Origin: Haloechinothrix sp033042135
GTDB lineage: Bacteria; Actinomycetota; Actinomycetes; Mycobacteriales; Pseudonocardiaceae
Length of the DNA: 64,000 nt
Direction: 5' to 3'
Assembly (NCBI RefSeq): GCF_033042135.1
Contig: NZ_WBXM01000006.1
Coordinates: 1-64,000, forward strand
Shown here: one piece after another, positions 18,279 to 26,186 of the stretch
Position numbering within the stretch: the first letter of the stretch is position 1
Layout of the letters: each line of letters starts with the position of its first letter
The notes under the pieces: generated by a model
What the model saw: only the letters and a program-made list of their open reading frames with translations
What the model was told of the DNA's origin: nothing
The model's database searches: none
Translations under genes and position numbers: made by a program

Positions 18279-18518
18279 ATGAGTGAGGAGCGTACCGAGG
18301 AGCAGCAACCACTGCTGCGGGTCGTGCGCGGCACCCCCGATGACGTCGAGCTGGCCGCATTGACGGCGGCGGTCAGCTGCCTGGCCGCAGGGGAGGGCGA
18401 GCGTGCGCCGGATAGTGCCCGCCGAACCCGGTCGCTGTGGTCCGATCCACGGGCAAGGCTGCGCAGCCCGCTGCACCCCGGCCCCGGCGCCTGGCGCGCC
18501 TCCGCGCTGCCGCAGTAG
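18279..18518 (+). CDS. accE: Acyl-CoA carboxylase epsilon subunit
   Basis: A 79-aa protein with the epsilon-family features PLLRVVRGTPDDVELAALTA and a C-terminal PGPGAWRASALP. The subunit is found only in actinobacteria and stabilises the AccA3-AccD5 complex. ATG 18279 is preceded by GGAGGTTGG. It is transcribed with accD5. It lacks the long N-terminal extension of mycobacterial AccE5 and is close to the short Streptomyces form. Confidence 0.9.
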   Translation: MSEERTEEQQPLLRVVRGTPDDVELAALTAAVSCLAAGEGERAPDSARRTRSLWSDPRARLRSPLHPGPGAWRASALPQ

Positions 18519-18531
18519 CGGAGGGGTGGGG

Positions 18532-18550
18532 GCTGAACGTGACGTTCAGC
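18532..18550. repeat. Intergenic palindrome between accE and maf
   Basis: The arms GCTGAACGT and ACGTTCAGC surround one G. A third half-copy ACGTTCAGC occurs at 18572-18580, 22 bases before the maf -10 element. It may be an operator for maf, a short transcription-end hairpin of accDE, or a member of a dispersed intergenic repeat family. Confidence 0.6.
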
Positions 18551-18609
18551 GCCGTAGACGGCACGAACGCCACGTTCAGCTCGCCTACGCCGGACCGTAG
18601 ACTCGTACC

Positions 18610-19242
18610 GTGTGTTTCGTTCTGGCTTCCGCATCCCCAGCGCGGTTCAAGGTGCTGCGCGGTGCGGGTATCGATCCCCTGGTGCGCGTCTCCGGGGTGG
18701 ACGAGGACGCCGTGGCCGCGCGGCTGGCGTCGCCATCGCCTGAGCAGCTGGTCACGGCGCTGGCCAGCGCCAAAGCCGAGGCCGTGGCCACCGAGATCGC
18801 CGACGAGGCACCCAACGCGGTGGTCGTCGGCTGCGATTCGATGCTCGACTTCGACGGTGAGGTGGTCGGCAAACCGGGAGACCCGGAGATCGCCCGTCAG
18901 CGCTGGTCACGTATGGCTGGGCGGACCGGTACGCTGCTGACCGGTCACGCCGTGGTGCGGCTCGACGGCGGGGTACGCACCAAGGAGGCGGTGGCCTCGC
19001 AGGCCACTACCGTGCGTTTCGCGGCGGTGACCGACGCCGAGATCGACGCCTACGTCGCTACCGGTGAGCCGCTCGCGGTGGCCGGTGGCTTCACCCTCGA
19101 CGGGCTGGGTGGCTGGTTCGTCGACGGCGTCGACGGCGATCCCTCCAGCGTCATCGGCATCAGCCTGCCCCTGACCCGGTCGCTGTTGGCCGAGGTCGGC
19201 GTGAGCGTGGCCGACTTCTGGGAGCCGGGGAACCCGGAGTAG
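18610..19242 (+). CDS. maf: Maf-family nucleotide pyrophosphatase
   Basis: A 210-aa house-cleaning pyrophosphatase that hydrolyses non-canonical or excess nucleoside triphosphates. Signature: LASASPARFKVLRGAGI at the N-terminus, then VVVGCDSML, KPGDPEIARQRW and VAGGFTLDGLGGWFVDGVDGDPSSVIG. The length is typical. GTG 18610 is 7 nt after TAGACT (18598-18603), so probably leaderless. It keeps the accD5-accE-maf order of mycobacteria. Confidence 0.92.
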   Translation: MCFVLASASPARFKVLRGAGIDPLVRVSGVDEDAVAARLASPSPEQLVTALASAKAEAVATEIADEAPNAVVVGCDSMLDFDGEVVGKPGDPEIARQRWSRMAGRTGTLLTGHAVVRLDGGVRTKEAVASQATTVRFAAVTDAEIDAYVATGEPLAVAGGFTLDGLGGWFVDGVDGDPSSVIGISLPLTRSLLAEVGVSVADFWEPGNPE

Positions 19243-19352
19243 GTCACACGCGTCCCAGGGGCAGCCAACCGGTACGGTTGCCGGTTCGGAGCGGCCTGTG
19301 CTGCACTACGCGCGGGCTGTGCAGAACGCCGACGTTGTTTCAGGGGGTCACC

Positions 19353-19673
19353 GTGACCGGGACGCCGGAATCGCAACAGGGCAGCACACCCATACCCCCG
19401 GAGTTTCCACCCGTGGTGTACCTGCCGCTCGCGGAACACACCGACACCCCGGAGGAAGCGGTCGTCGAACTGCGGCGCACCAGGGACGGGCGGATGGCGC
19501 TGATGGCCTACTCCGCGATGGATCGCCTCAAATACTGCTGCGGTGAGCAGCAACCGTGGATGGTGCTGCCGACCGCCTATCTCGATCAGATCCAACAGGT
19601 GCAACCGTTCGACCTCGTGTTGCTGGATGTGATCATCCCCGAGGAGCACCGGCACGGGAGTGCGACGTCATGA
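19353..19673 (+). CDS. SAV_915/SseB-like protein of the T7SS effector cassette
   Basis: A 106-aa protein starting MTVTGTPESQQ with the core VVYLPLAEHTDTPEEAVVELRRT, LMAYSAMDRLKYCCGEQQPW and PFDLVLLDVIIP. It resembles the small SAV_915/SseB-like proteins found beside WXG100 genes in Pseudonocardiaceae. The GTG at 19353 has AGGGGG upstream. Its stop overlaps the next start (ATGA). I infer a chaperone or adaptor role in the secretion cassette; no activity is shown by the sequence. Confidence 0.72.
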   Translation: MTGTPESQQGSTPIPPEFPPVVYLPLAEHTDTPEEAVVELRRTRDGRMALMAYSAMDRLKYCCGEQQPWMVLPTAYLDQIQQVQPFDLVLLDVIIPEEHRHGSATS

Positions 19674-19960
19674 GCGGGCACCGGGTCGACGACGGGGTAC
19701 TGGAGGCCATTGCTACGACGCTCGGCGGGGCCGGAACGGATCTGGATGAGCTGGGAGGCTCGGTGCCCGACCCGCCGGATGCCGGGGAAGCCGGTCCCGC
19801 GATCGCGGGCATCGTCTCCCAGCTGGTCGACAACGCGGGCCAGCTCGCCCTGGGGCTGTCCGTAATGAGCGAAGCGATCGCCGAAGCCGGTGTGGACTAC
19901 GCCGACTACGAGGCCGAGACAGCGGGGGAACTGGACGGCATGGACCTCGAGGTGGAGTGA
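19670..19960 (+). CDS. EspC/WXG100-like type VII secretion-associated protein
   Basis: A 96-aa acidic helical protein: MSGHRVDDGVLEAIATTLGG at the start, a Pro/Asp turn (GSVPDPPDAGEAGP) where WXG proteins have their loop, then a second helix ending DYADYEAETAGELDGMDLEVE. The tail contains YADYE, which fits the YxxxD/E export signal of ESX substrates. It is coupled to the upstream gene by ATGA and lies 4 nt before the effector start, so it is probably the effector's secretion partner. Confidence 0.78.
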   Translation: MSGHRVDDGVLEAIATTLGGAGTDLDELGGSVPDPPDAGEAGPAIAGIVSQLVDNAGQLALGLSVMSEAIAEAGVDYADYEAETAGELDGMDLEVE

Positions 19961-19964
19961 ACGC

Positions 19965-21140
19965 ATGAGCATCGACACCAAGATCGACGGTGACCCGGAA
20001 AGCATCTGGTCCACCGCCGACTGGGTGCGCGACCGCCTCGCCGTCGGCATCGAAGACAGCGCCTCTGGAGCGCTGCGGGCCCGCAACCACGCCGACTCCG
20101 GCTGGGACGGCCCAGCCTCCGACAACTTCCGCGACCAGATGACCACCGGCGCGAACAAGGCCGACGACTTCGCCGACGCCGCCCGCACTATGGCCAGGGC
20201 CTTCGACGACACCGCCGAAGCGCTCAAGCGGGCTCAGGACGACATGGCAGCCATCCGCGAGCAGGCCGCAGCAGCCGGACTCTCCGTCGATGGTTACACC
20301 ATCCACCCACCGGGACCGGCGCCACCCGACCCGGGATCACCCCCACAGGGCCGCGAGGCGACGGCCGAGGCACACCAGGCCCACCAGCGAGCGGTCGCCG
20401 CGCGAGGCGACCACGCCGCGCAAGTCGAGGCCTACGAGAAGGCACAGGCCGACGCCGAGGACGTCCGGCGCACGTGGCAACAGGCCGTGGAGGACATCAA
20501 CGACACCTCCAACGACGTAGGCGCCAAGGCCTGGTTCACGGTAGGGGACATCGCGGTCGGCGGTACAGCGGCAGCTGCCGCAGCCGCCCAACGTGTCGGG
20601 CTGCTGCGGGCCGCGCGTTTCTATCAACAAGATGCCGTGGACGCTGCGCGACACGTACAAGCCTACGGCGATCACGTCACCGATCGGCGAGGCTTCTACC
20701 AGCAGATCGATCGCCGTGACGCAAGCACCCGAGCCGCGGCCAACGCACGAGCTAGCGCCAGTAGCGTCATGAATCGCTGGTCAAGCTACGCCATGCGGGG
20801 CAGTGGCGTATTGGCAGCTGGTGGGGTCGCTTATGACATCTCGCAAGGAAAGAACCCCGCGCAAGCTGCCACTTCCGGTGGCGCTGGCTTCGCCGCCTCC
20901 GTCGGTACGGGCGCGCTCATCGGAACGAAAGTCGGTGGCCCAGTGGGTCTTGTTGCCGGGACCGTCGCCGGAGCTGCCGTCGGCGCCGTTACATCCGGAG
21001 CGGTCGATTACGTCTGGGAGAACGCTGGTCCCATCCGAGATGCTGTCGTCGACGGTGCACAGGAGGTTGGGGAAGCCATCGGCGACGTCGGCAGTGCCCT
21101 GAAGGGAGGGGTAAAAGATGCCTGGAACGCGATCTTCTGA
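19965..21140 (+). CDS. Putative type VII-secreted effector with glycine zipper
   Basis: A 391-aa protein. Residues 1-105 form a WXG100-like domain with WDG at 47-49. A Pro-rich hinge (113-128) is followed by a long helical segment (about 130-180) and an Ala-rich hydrophobic patch (about 194-215). The C-terminal domain (about 280-391) contains a glycine zipper at about 305-345, with G at 316, 320, 324, 328, 332, 336 and 340, and then a helical tail ending KDAWNAIF. Glycine zippers are typical of membrane-inserting toxins such as the streptococcal LXG toxin TelE. No enzymatic motif is seen, so I infer a pore-former. The last 23 bases overlap the next gene. Confidence 0.78.
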   Translation: MSIDTKIDGDPESIWSTADWVRDRLAVGIEDSASGALRARNHADSGWDGPASDNFRDQMTTGANKADDFADAARTMARAFDDTAEALKRAQDDMAAIREQAAAAGLSVDGYTIHPPGPAPPDPGSPPQGREATAEAHQAHQRAVAARGDHAAQVEAYEKAQADAEDVRRTWQQAVEDINDTSNDVGAKAWFTVGDIAVGGTAAAAAAAQRVGLLRAARFYQQDAVDAARHVQAYGDHVTDRRGFYQQIDRRDASTRAAANARASASSVMNRWSSYAMRGSGVLAAGGVAYDISQGKNPAQAATSGGAGFAASVGTGALIGTKVGGPVGLVAGTVAGAAVGAVTSGAVDYVWENAGPIRDAVVDGAQEVGEAIGDVGSALKGGVKDAWNAIF

Positions 21141-22071
21141 CGACGTTGCTTGGCCAGCCGTGTGGCGTGAATCCCCGGCCCGCAAGCACTACTATGCCTC
21201 GGCGTTGCTCGTACTTCTCGTGCTACTTATTCCGCTCGTGGCAAGCCTCGGACTCCTGGGAAGGGGCGCTGTTCTCGAAGCCCGCTACACTTTCACTATC
21301 TGCATAATCGGACTTTTCGTACTCTGGACGGACTATGAGCAAAATTTCCGCCTTCGGCGTTCCGGGGCAAGGAGGATTACGAACGTTACGGCCGCCGACG
21401 GTGGCGGACTGAGAATCCCGTACTCACTGCGACTCTACAGCGCACTCGCGCTACTCATGTTCAGCTTTTTTGTCGCCGCCGTCATGGCCTTCGTCGACAT
21501 TATGTTCCGCCGCGACGAGCTTCTGGCCGCAGATAGCCGGCGATTGCGTGATCTCATGGAACTGATTTACAGCCACGAAGCAATAACCTATGGAACACTG
21601 GCACTCACAGGATGTGTTGCGGCGATTTTCCTGTCTTTTCCCTTGCTCCTCGTCACCGGACGGTACGGACGCGGCTACGTGCTTGTCACCCAGCACGGAG
21701 TATTTCAACGCGGCTGGACGTTTTGGTCGTACCTGCCGTGGTCGGCGGTGGAATCCATATCCGCCATTCAAACCGATGGCCCGGACATTGTCATCTTCGC
21801 CAACGACGACGCACCGTGGGAGCGCGAACAGCTGACCAAGCTCTGGCGCCAGGACCGACTCCCGGAACTGACCTTGGAGGACGGCTACAGCCTCAAACCG
21901 ACCATGGTGATCCAAGGCAAGTTCCTCGAAGCTGACCCCGCACTCGTGCTGGCCATGCTCGGCTACTACGCCAATGATCCCAAAGCCCGAGCCGAGCTGG
22001 GCAGTCAACGAGCGCTCGACCGAGCACGTAGTGCGGATTACGTTGCCCCACGGTCGGACCGGCACGGGTGA
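21118..22071 (+). CDS. Four-helix membrane protein, putative immunity protein 1
   Basis: A 317-aa protein with four membrane helices (about 27-47, 58-72, 107-132, 158-181) and a C-terminal cytoplasmic domain of about 130 residues beginning GYVLVTQHGVFQ, reminiscent of PH-like folds. The ATG lies inside the effector's last codons, with GGGAGGGG just upstream, so translation is coupled. Base composition is clearly lower in GC than the surrounding genes, suggesting acquisition. It is homologous to the next gene, sharing GYV, LPW, DPALVLAML and the ALxRxRSA ending. A membrane-spanning immunity protein fits a pore-forming effector. No known family was recognised. Confidence 0.75.
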   Translation: MPGTRSSDDVAWPAVWRESPARKHYYASALLVLLVLLIPLVASLGLLGRGAVLEARYTFTICIIGLFVLWTDYEQNFRLRRSGARRITNVTAADGGGLRIPYSLRLYSALALLMFSFFVAAVMAFVDIMFRRDELLAADSRRLRDLMELIYSHEAITYGTLALTGCVAAIFLSFPLLLVTGRYGRGYVLVTQHGVFQRGWTFWSYLPWSAVESISAIQTDGPDIVIFANDDAPWEREQLTKLWRQDRLPELTLEDGYSLKPTMVIQGKFLEADPALVLAMLGYYANDPKARAELGSQRALDRARSADYVAPRSDRHG

Positions 22072-22097
22072 AAGATGCCTGGAATGCCGTATTCTGA
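22068..22097 (+). pseudogene. Relic of an effector C-terminus
   Basis: These 30 bases read VKDAWNAVF and a stop, almost identical to the last nine codons of the effector (VKDAWNAIF and stop, at 21111-21140). The relic stands in the same relation to the second immunity gene as the true tail does to the first: the ATG begins within the GAT-GCC codons. It shows that immunity gene 2 was acquired or duplicated together with the end of an effector gene. Confidence 0.85.
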
Positions 22098-23058
22098 CAT
22101 CCTCGGTTGGCCCGATGCGTGGCGACACTCACGAAGCCGAGCGGACGCGGGGGCCGAGTTGTTCCGGATACTTTGCTACCTGGGTATAGCGGCAATGACG
22201 GCGTGGTTGGCCATGCATTTGTGGCAACGTGGCGACACGGTCGAAGCCGTTTTCATCGCCTTGGCCGGAGCTCCTCTGCTTGCGATGGTAGGTATCGCCT
22301 TCGACTTGACATTCCGTGTCCGACATCGGCGTACGGGGAAGTTGACCCTCGCGGGAACAGATTCGGGAACAGATGGTATCAGGTTCCCGTACGTGCGCCG
22401 ATCGTACTACGGAAAAATCGCCTTGTGCTTGTACTACATGGCACTTCTGTGCGCCGTGAGTGTTACCGCGATATGGGCAGACATTCCTGCCGTTGCGCCG
22501 ATCATTTTCGGCATATTCGCCGCCGTTTTCGGAATATATGTTGCACTAAAGTTGAGAGGTGCGCTACCCGAAGGATATGTAATAATATCCCCGCAAGGAG
22601 TTGTTCATCATGACTCGTCGTTTCGCACGTTCCTCCCCTGGATCGAGCATTCCGGCGAATGGTCCGGGATATCGTACATCCACCCAAGCCCGGGCGGGTC
22701 TGCAACGATCACGGTAGGGGCAGACGAGTTCGGAGGGTTCGAGCGTAAGCGCGCGACCAGGTTCTGGCGACTCAAGCAATACCCTCTGTTTGAGAATGAG
22801 GAACGTATCATCATGCCAGCAATCCACATCCGGGGAGTCAAGCTCGATACCAACCCCGCGCTGGTGCTCGCAGTGCTTCTCTTCTACGCGCGAAACCCCG
22901 CGCTTCGGGAGGAGTTGGCCACGGATTCGGCGCTCCAGCGGGTGCGTTCGGCGAATCTGGTTCACTCGGGAAGCAACTGGGAATGGCGCGGTGGTGTCCC
23001 TGGCATGTCCTACCGAGAGTTTGTCGAGTACCGTCGCCGCCAGGACAGCAGCACGTGA
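22075..23058 (+). CDS. Four-helix membrane protein, putative immunity protein 2
   Basis: A 327-aa paralog of the preceding protein: four membrane helices (about 32-51, 56-80, 117-139, 142-160), then GYVIISPQGVVHH, FLPWIEH and TNPALVLAVLLFYARNP. It has an extra C-terminal tail (GVPGMSYREFVEYRRRQD). Identity to immunity protein 1 looks modest overall but clear in the C-terminal domain, so the copies are old or came from different strains. It follows the upstream stop by 3 nt. GC content is low for this genome. It may protect against a variant effector not encoded here. Confidence 0.75.
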   Translation: MPGMPYSDILGWPDAWRHSRSRADAGAELFRILCYLGIAAMTAWLAMHLWQRGDTVEAVFIALAGAPLLAMVGIAFDLTFRVRHRRTGKLTLAGTDSGTDGIRFPYVRRSYYGKIALCLYYMALLCAVSVTAIWADIPAVAPIIFGIFAAVFGIYVALKLRGALPEGYVIISPQGVVHHDSSFRTFLPWIEHSGEWSGISYIHPSPGGSATITVGADEFGGFERKRATRFWRLKQYPLFENEERIIMPAIHIRGVKLDTNPALVLAVLLFYARNPALREELATDSALQRVRSANLVHSGSNWEWRGGVPGMSYREFVEYRRRQDSST

Positions 23059-23292
23059 GGCGCACACAGGAACGACGTGTAAGCCATCGGACGTGCATGC
23101 GTGATCAACATCCGCCAGCGCAGCACGTCTCGTGCGAGTTCAGCATCGCTCCGGCACACACCAAGTGCATTACGTCACCCCCGACGTGAGGTGACTCTCG
23201 TCCACCTGGCCCGGTTCGAACCGTAAACTCCCCCTAAGACCCCGTACACGCGCGCACGTACGGTGTGAGCGGCTTGGACAAGGAGGTACAGC

Positions 23293-25098
23293 GTGCCCGA
23301 GACAGGCCCCGAGGCGGGTGGAGTGCCCGACCGGCAGCCGGTGACGAAGGTGCTCGTCGCCAACCGTGGTGAGATCGCTGTCCGGGTCATCCGGGCGGCC
23401 AAGGATGCCGGGCTCGGGAGCGTGGCGGTCTACGCGGCCCCGGACCGGGATGCGCCGTTCGTGCGCATGGCCGACGAGGCGTTCGCGCTGGGCGGCTCCT
23501 CGCCGGGCGACAGCTACCTCGTGTTCGACAAGATCCTCGACGCCGCCAAGCGTTCAGGTGCCGATGCCGTCCATCCCGGGTACGGCTTCCTCTCGGAGAA
23601 CGCCGACTTCGCCCAGGCCGTGCTCGACGCCGGCCTGACCTGGATCGGACCGTCACCGCAGGCCATCAGGGACCTCGGTGACAAGGTCACCGCCCGGCAC
23701 ATCGCCGACCGGGCCAACGCTCCGCTGGTTCCCGGCACCAAGGACCCCGCGGCCTCCGCGGACGAGGTGGTCGCCTTCGCCGAGCAGCACGGCCTGCCGG
23801 TCGCGATCAAGGCCGCGTTCGGAGGTGGCGGCCGTGGCCTCAAGGTGGCGCGCACCATCGAGGAGATCCCCGAGATGTTCGACTCGGCCACCAGGGAGGC
23901 GGTCGCCGCGTTCGGCAGGGGTGAGTGCTTCGTGGAGCGCTACCTCGATAAGCCGCGCCACGTCGAGGCGCAGGTGCTGGCGGACAAGTACGGCAACGTG
24001 ATCGTGGCGGGTACCAGGGACTGCTCGTTGCAGCGGCGTCACCAGAAGCTGGTCGAGGAGGCCCCGGCGCCGTTTTTGACCGACGAGCAGCGCGCCAGCA
24101 TCCACGAATCGGCCAAGGCGCTGTGCAAGGAGGCCGGTTACTGGGGTGCGGGTACCGTCGAGTACCTGGTCGGCGAGGACGGCACCATCTCGTTCCTGGA
24201 GGTCAACACGCGCCTGCAGGTCGAGCACCCGGTGACCGAGGAGACCACCGGGATCGACCTGGTGCGCGAGCAGTTCCGGATCGCTGCCGGTGAGCGGCTG
24301 CGGTTCACCGAGGATCCCACGCCGCGCGGCCACTCGATCGAGTTCCGCATCAACGGTGAGGACGCGGGCCGGAACTTCCTGCCCGCGCCAGGCACGGTTA
24401 CCCGCTTCGTGCCGCCGGACGGGCCGGGAGTCCGGGTCGATGCGGGCGTCGAGTCCGGCACGGTGATCGGCGGGCAGTTCGACTCGCTGCTGGCCAAGCT
24501 GATCGTCACCGGCTCCGACCGGACGAACGCGCTGGAGCGCAGCAGGCGCGCCCTCGACGAGATCGTCGCCGAAGGCATGCCCACCGTGATCCCGTTCCAC
24601 CGCGTGGTCGTCCGTGATCCCGCCTTCATCGGTGAGGATGGCTTCGCGGTGCACACCCGCTGGATCGAGACGGAGTTCGACAACACGATCGAGCCGTATT
24701 CCGGTGGCGCCCCAGCAGAGGACGACGAGGACCAGTCCCGCCGCACCGTCATCGTCGAGGTCGGCGGCCGCAGGCTCGAGGTCTCGCTGCCCGGCGATCT
24801 CGCCGCGAGCGGTTCCAACGGGGCCGCTCCCGCCAAGTCCAAGCCGCGCAAGCGGAACCGCGAGAAGGCCACGACCGTGTCCGGCGATGCCGTCACGGCC
24901 CCCATGCAGGGCACCATCGTCAAGCTCCCGGTCGAGGAGGGCCAGCAGGTCGAGGTAGGCGAGCTGCTCGTCGTGCTCGAGGCGATGAAGATGGAGAACC
25001 CGGTGAACGCGCCCAAGTCGGGCACCGTGACCGGCCTGTCCCTGGAGATCGGCGCCGGGGTCAATCAGGGCACGGTGCTGTGCGAGATCAAGGACTGA
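23293..25098 (+). CDS. accA3: Acyl-CoA carboxylase alpha subunit (biotin carboxylase + BCCP)
   Basis: A 601-aa protein combining biotin carboxylase (about 15-465) and a C-terminal biotin carrier domain. Visible: KVLVANRGEIAVRVIRAA, HPGYGFLSENADFA, the ATP-grasp glycine loop AAFGGGGRG, and EVNTRLQVEHPVTE. The biotinylated lysine is K566 in EAMKMEN. A Lys/Arg-rich linker (KSKPRKRNREK) separates the domains. It carboxylates biotin for AccD-type subunits making malonyl- and methylmalonyl-CoA. GTG 23293 has AAGGAGGT upstream. The T7SS cassette separates it from maf. TAAACT at 23224-23229 may be its -10. Confidence 0.95.
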   Translation: MPETGPEAGGVPDRQPVTKVLVANRGEIAVRVIRAAKDAGLGSVAVYAAPDRDAPFVRMADEAFALGGSSPGDSYLVFDKILDAAKRSGADAVHPGYGFLSENADFAQAVLDAGLTWIGPSPQAIRDLGDKVTARHIADRANAPLVPGTKDPAASADEVVAFAEQHGLPVAIKAAFGGGGRGLKVARTIEEIPEMFDSATREAVAAFGRGECFVERYLDKPRHVEAQVLADKYGNVIVAGTRDCSLQRRHQKLVEEAPAPFLTDEQRASIHESAKALCKEAGYWGAGTVEYLVGEDGTISFLEVNTRLQVEHPVTEETTGIDLVREQFRIAAGERLRFTEDPTPRGHSIEFRINGEDAGRNFLPAPGTVTRFVPPDGPGVRVDAGVESGTVIGGQFDSLLAKLIVTGSDRTNALERSRRALDEIVAEGMPTVIPFHRVVVRDPAFIGEDGFAVHTRWIETEFDNTIEPYSGGAPAEDDEDQSRRTVIVEVGGRRLEVSLPGDLAASGSNGAAPAKSKPRKRNREKATTVSGDAVTAPMQGTIVKLPVEEGQQVEVGELLVVLEAMKMENPVNAPKSGTVTGLSLEIGAGVNQGTVLCEIKD

Positions 25099-25129
25099 AC
25101 GAGACCGCCACCACCCGTACGATCACGGT

Positions 25130-25558
25130 GTGAACGCCGATCGGCCGGAATTCCGGATCAGCGACGCTGACCGGCAGGAAGCGCTGGATGCGCTCAACGA
25201 GCACGTCCGCACCGGGCGTTTGGGCCTCGAGGAATTCGGGGAGCGTTCCGCCCAGGTGACCACGGCCAAGACGCTCGGCGAGCTGGCGGAGTTGTTCGTG
25301 GACCTACCGCGGCCCCGCCCCAGCGTGCTCGATCGCCCCGCACAGCAGCCTGCCCCGGCACGGCAGGCGGAGGTCGCCGACTCGCCGGGCCCGGTCGCGA
25401 GCTGGCTGGTCTCGGCCGCGGTGCCGCTGTCGGCTGTGGTGGCGATCGTGCTGTACTTCACCGTGGCGCGGGGCATCTTCCTCGTCTTCCTCATCCCGAT
25501 CGCCGTCGCATTGCTGGTCAGCGCCGCAACGGGACGCGGCTGGCCAGGCGTTCGCTGA
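25130..25558 (+). CDS. DUF1707 SHOCT-like membrane protein
   Basis: A 142-aa protein. The N-terminal DUF1707 domain reads FRISDADRQEALDALNEHVRTGRLGLEEFGER and is followed by a Pro-rich linker and two closely spaced membrane helices (about 86-107 and 111-130). DUF1707 proteins are common in actinobacteria and of unknown function. GTG 25130 lies 6 nt after TACGAT (25118-25123), indicating a leaderless mRNA. Confidence 0.85.
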   Translation: MNADRPEFRISDADRQEALDALNEHVRTGRLGLEEFGERSAQVTTAKTLGELAELFVDLPRPRPSVLDRPAQQPAPARQAEVADSPGPVASWLVSAAVPLSAVVAIVLYFTVARGIFLVFLIPIAVALLVSAATGRGWPGVR

Positions 25559-25606
25559 CCTGCCCGCCCGCTCCCGCCTGGCGACAGGCGGGTAGCGTCG
25601 GTTCCC

Positions 25607-26152
25607 GTGGAGCCCGTGGAGATCAACGCAGGTACCTACTACCTGCGCCAGCTACGCGCCGACGACCGGATGGACGACCGGCCCGCACTGATCGAGGCGT
25701 TCGCCGACGCCGCGACACAGCGCTACCGCAGCGCCCGTGTCCCGGACAGCGACGCCGCCACCGCGTATGTCCGCGATCGCGAGGCGGCGTGGGAGTCCGA
25801 CACCCGCTACACCTGGGTTGTCGCCGAGCAGACCACGGGCGCCCTCCTCGCCGAGGTCGAGCTCAACCGGCTCGATCCGGCCAACAGGGCCGCCGGGCTG
25901 GCGTTCTGGACCCACCCGGCGCACCGGGGTGGCGGCGTGCTCGTGCCCAGCATCGGTGCGGTCCTGCGGTTCGCCAGCGGCGCTCTCGGCATGCACCGCA
26001 CCGAGCTCCGGCACGTCGCGAGCAACCACGCGGCACGGCGCGTCGCGGAGAAGTGCGGCTTCACGCTGGACGGCACCCTCCGTGAGGCCGCCGTCGTCGA
26101 CGGCACCACGGAGGACCTGCTCATCTGGTCACGGCTGTCCACCGACAGCTGA
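25607..26152 (+). CDS. GNAT-family N-acetyltransferase
   Basis: A 181-aa protein of the RimJ/RimL-like GNAT branch: YYLRQLRADDR start, AGLAFWTHPAHRGGGV in the acetyl-CoA region (R/Q-x-x-G-x-G position reads HRGGGV), and NHAARRVAEKCGF followed by LDGTLREA at the C-terminus, typical of protein N-terminal or small-molecule acetylation. The substrate is unknown. GTG 25607 is 8 nt after TAGCGT (25593-25598), so it may be leaderless. It is convergent with glpD. Confidence 0.85.
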   Translation: MEPVEINAGTYYLRQLRADDRMDDRPALIEAFADAATQRYRSARVPDSDAATAYVRDREAAWESDTRYTWVVAEQTTGALLAEVELNRLDPANRAAGLAFWTHPAHRGGGVLVPSIGAVLRFASGALGMHRTELRHVASNHAARRVAEKCGFTLDGTLREAAVVDGTTEDLLIWSRLSTDS

Positions 26153-26186
26153 AGAGCCACGACGCGCGCACGTCCCCTGGCGCCTA

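Noticed and set aside
19353..23058. The effector cassette as a transposon or integrated phage island
   Set aside because: No integrase, transposase, terminal repeats or tRNA attachment site is visible at the borders, despite the low GC of the immunity genes.
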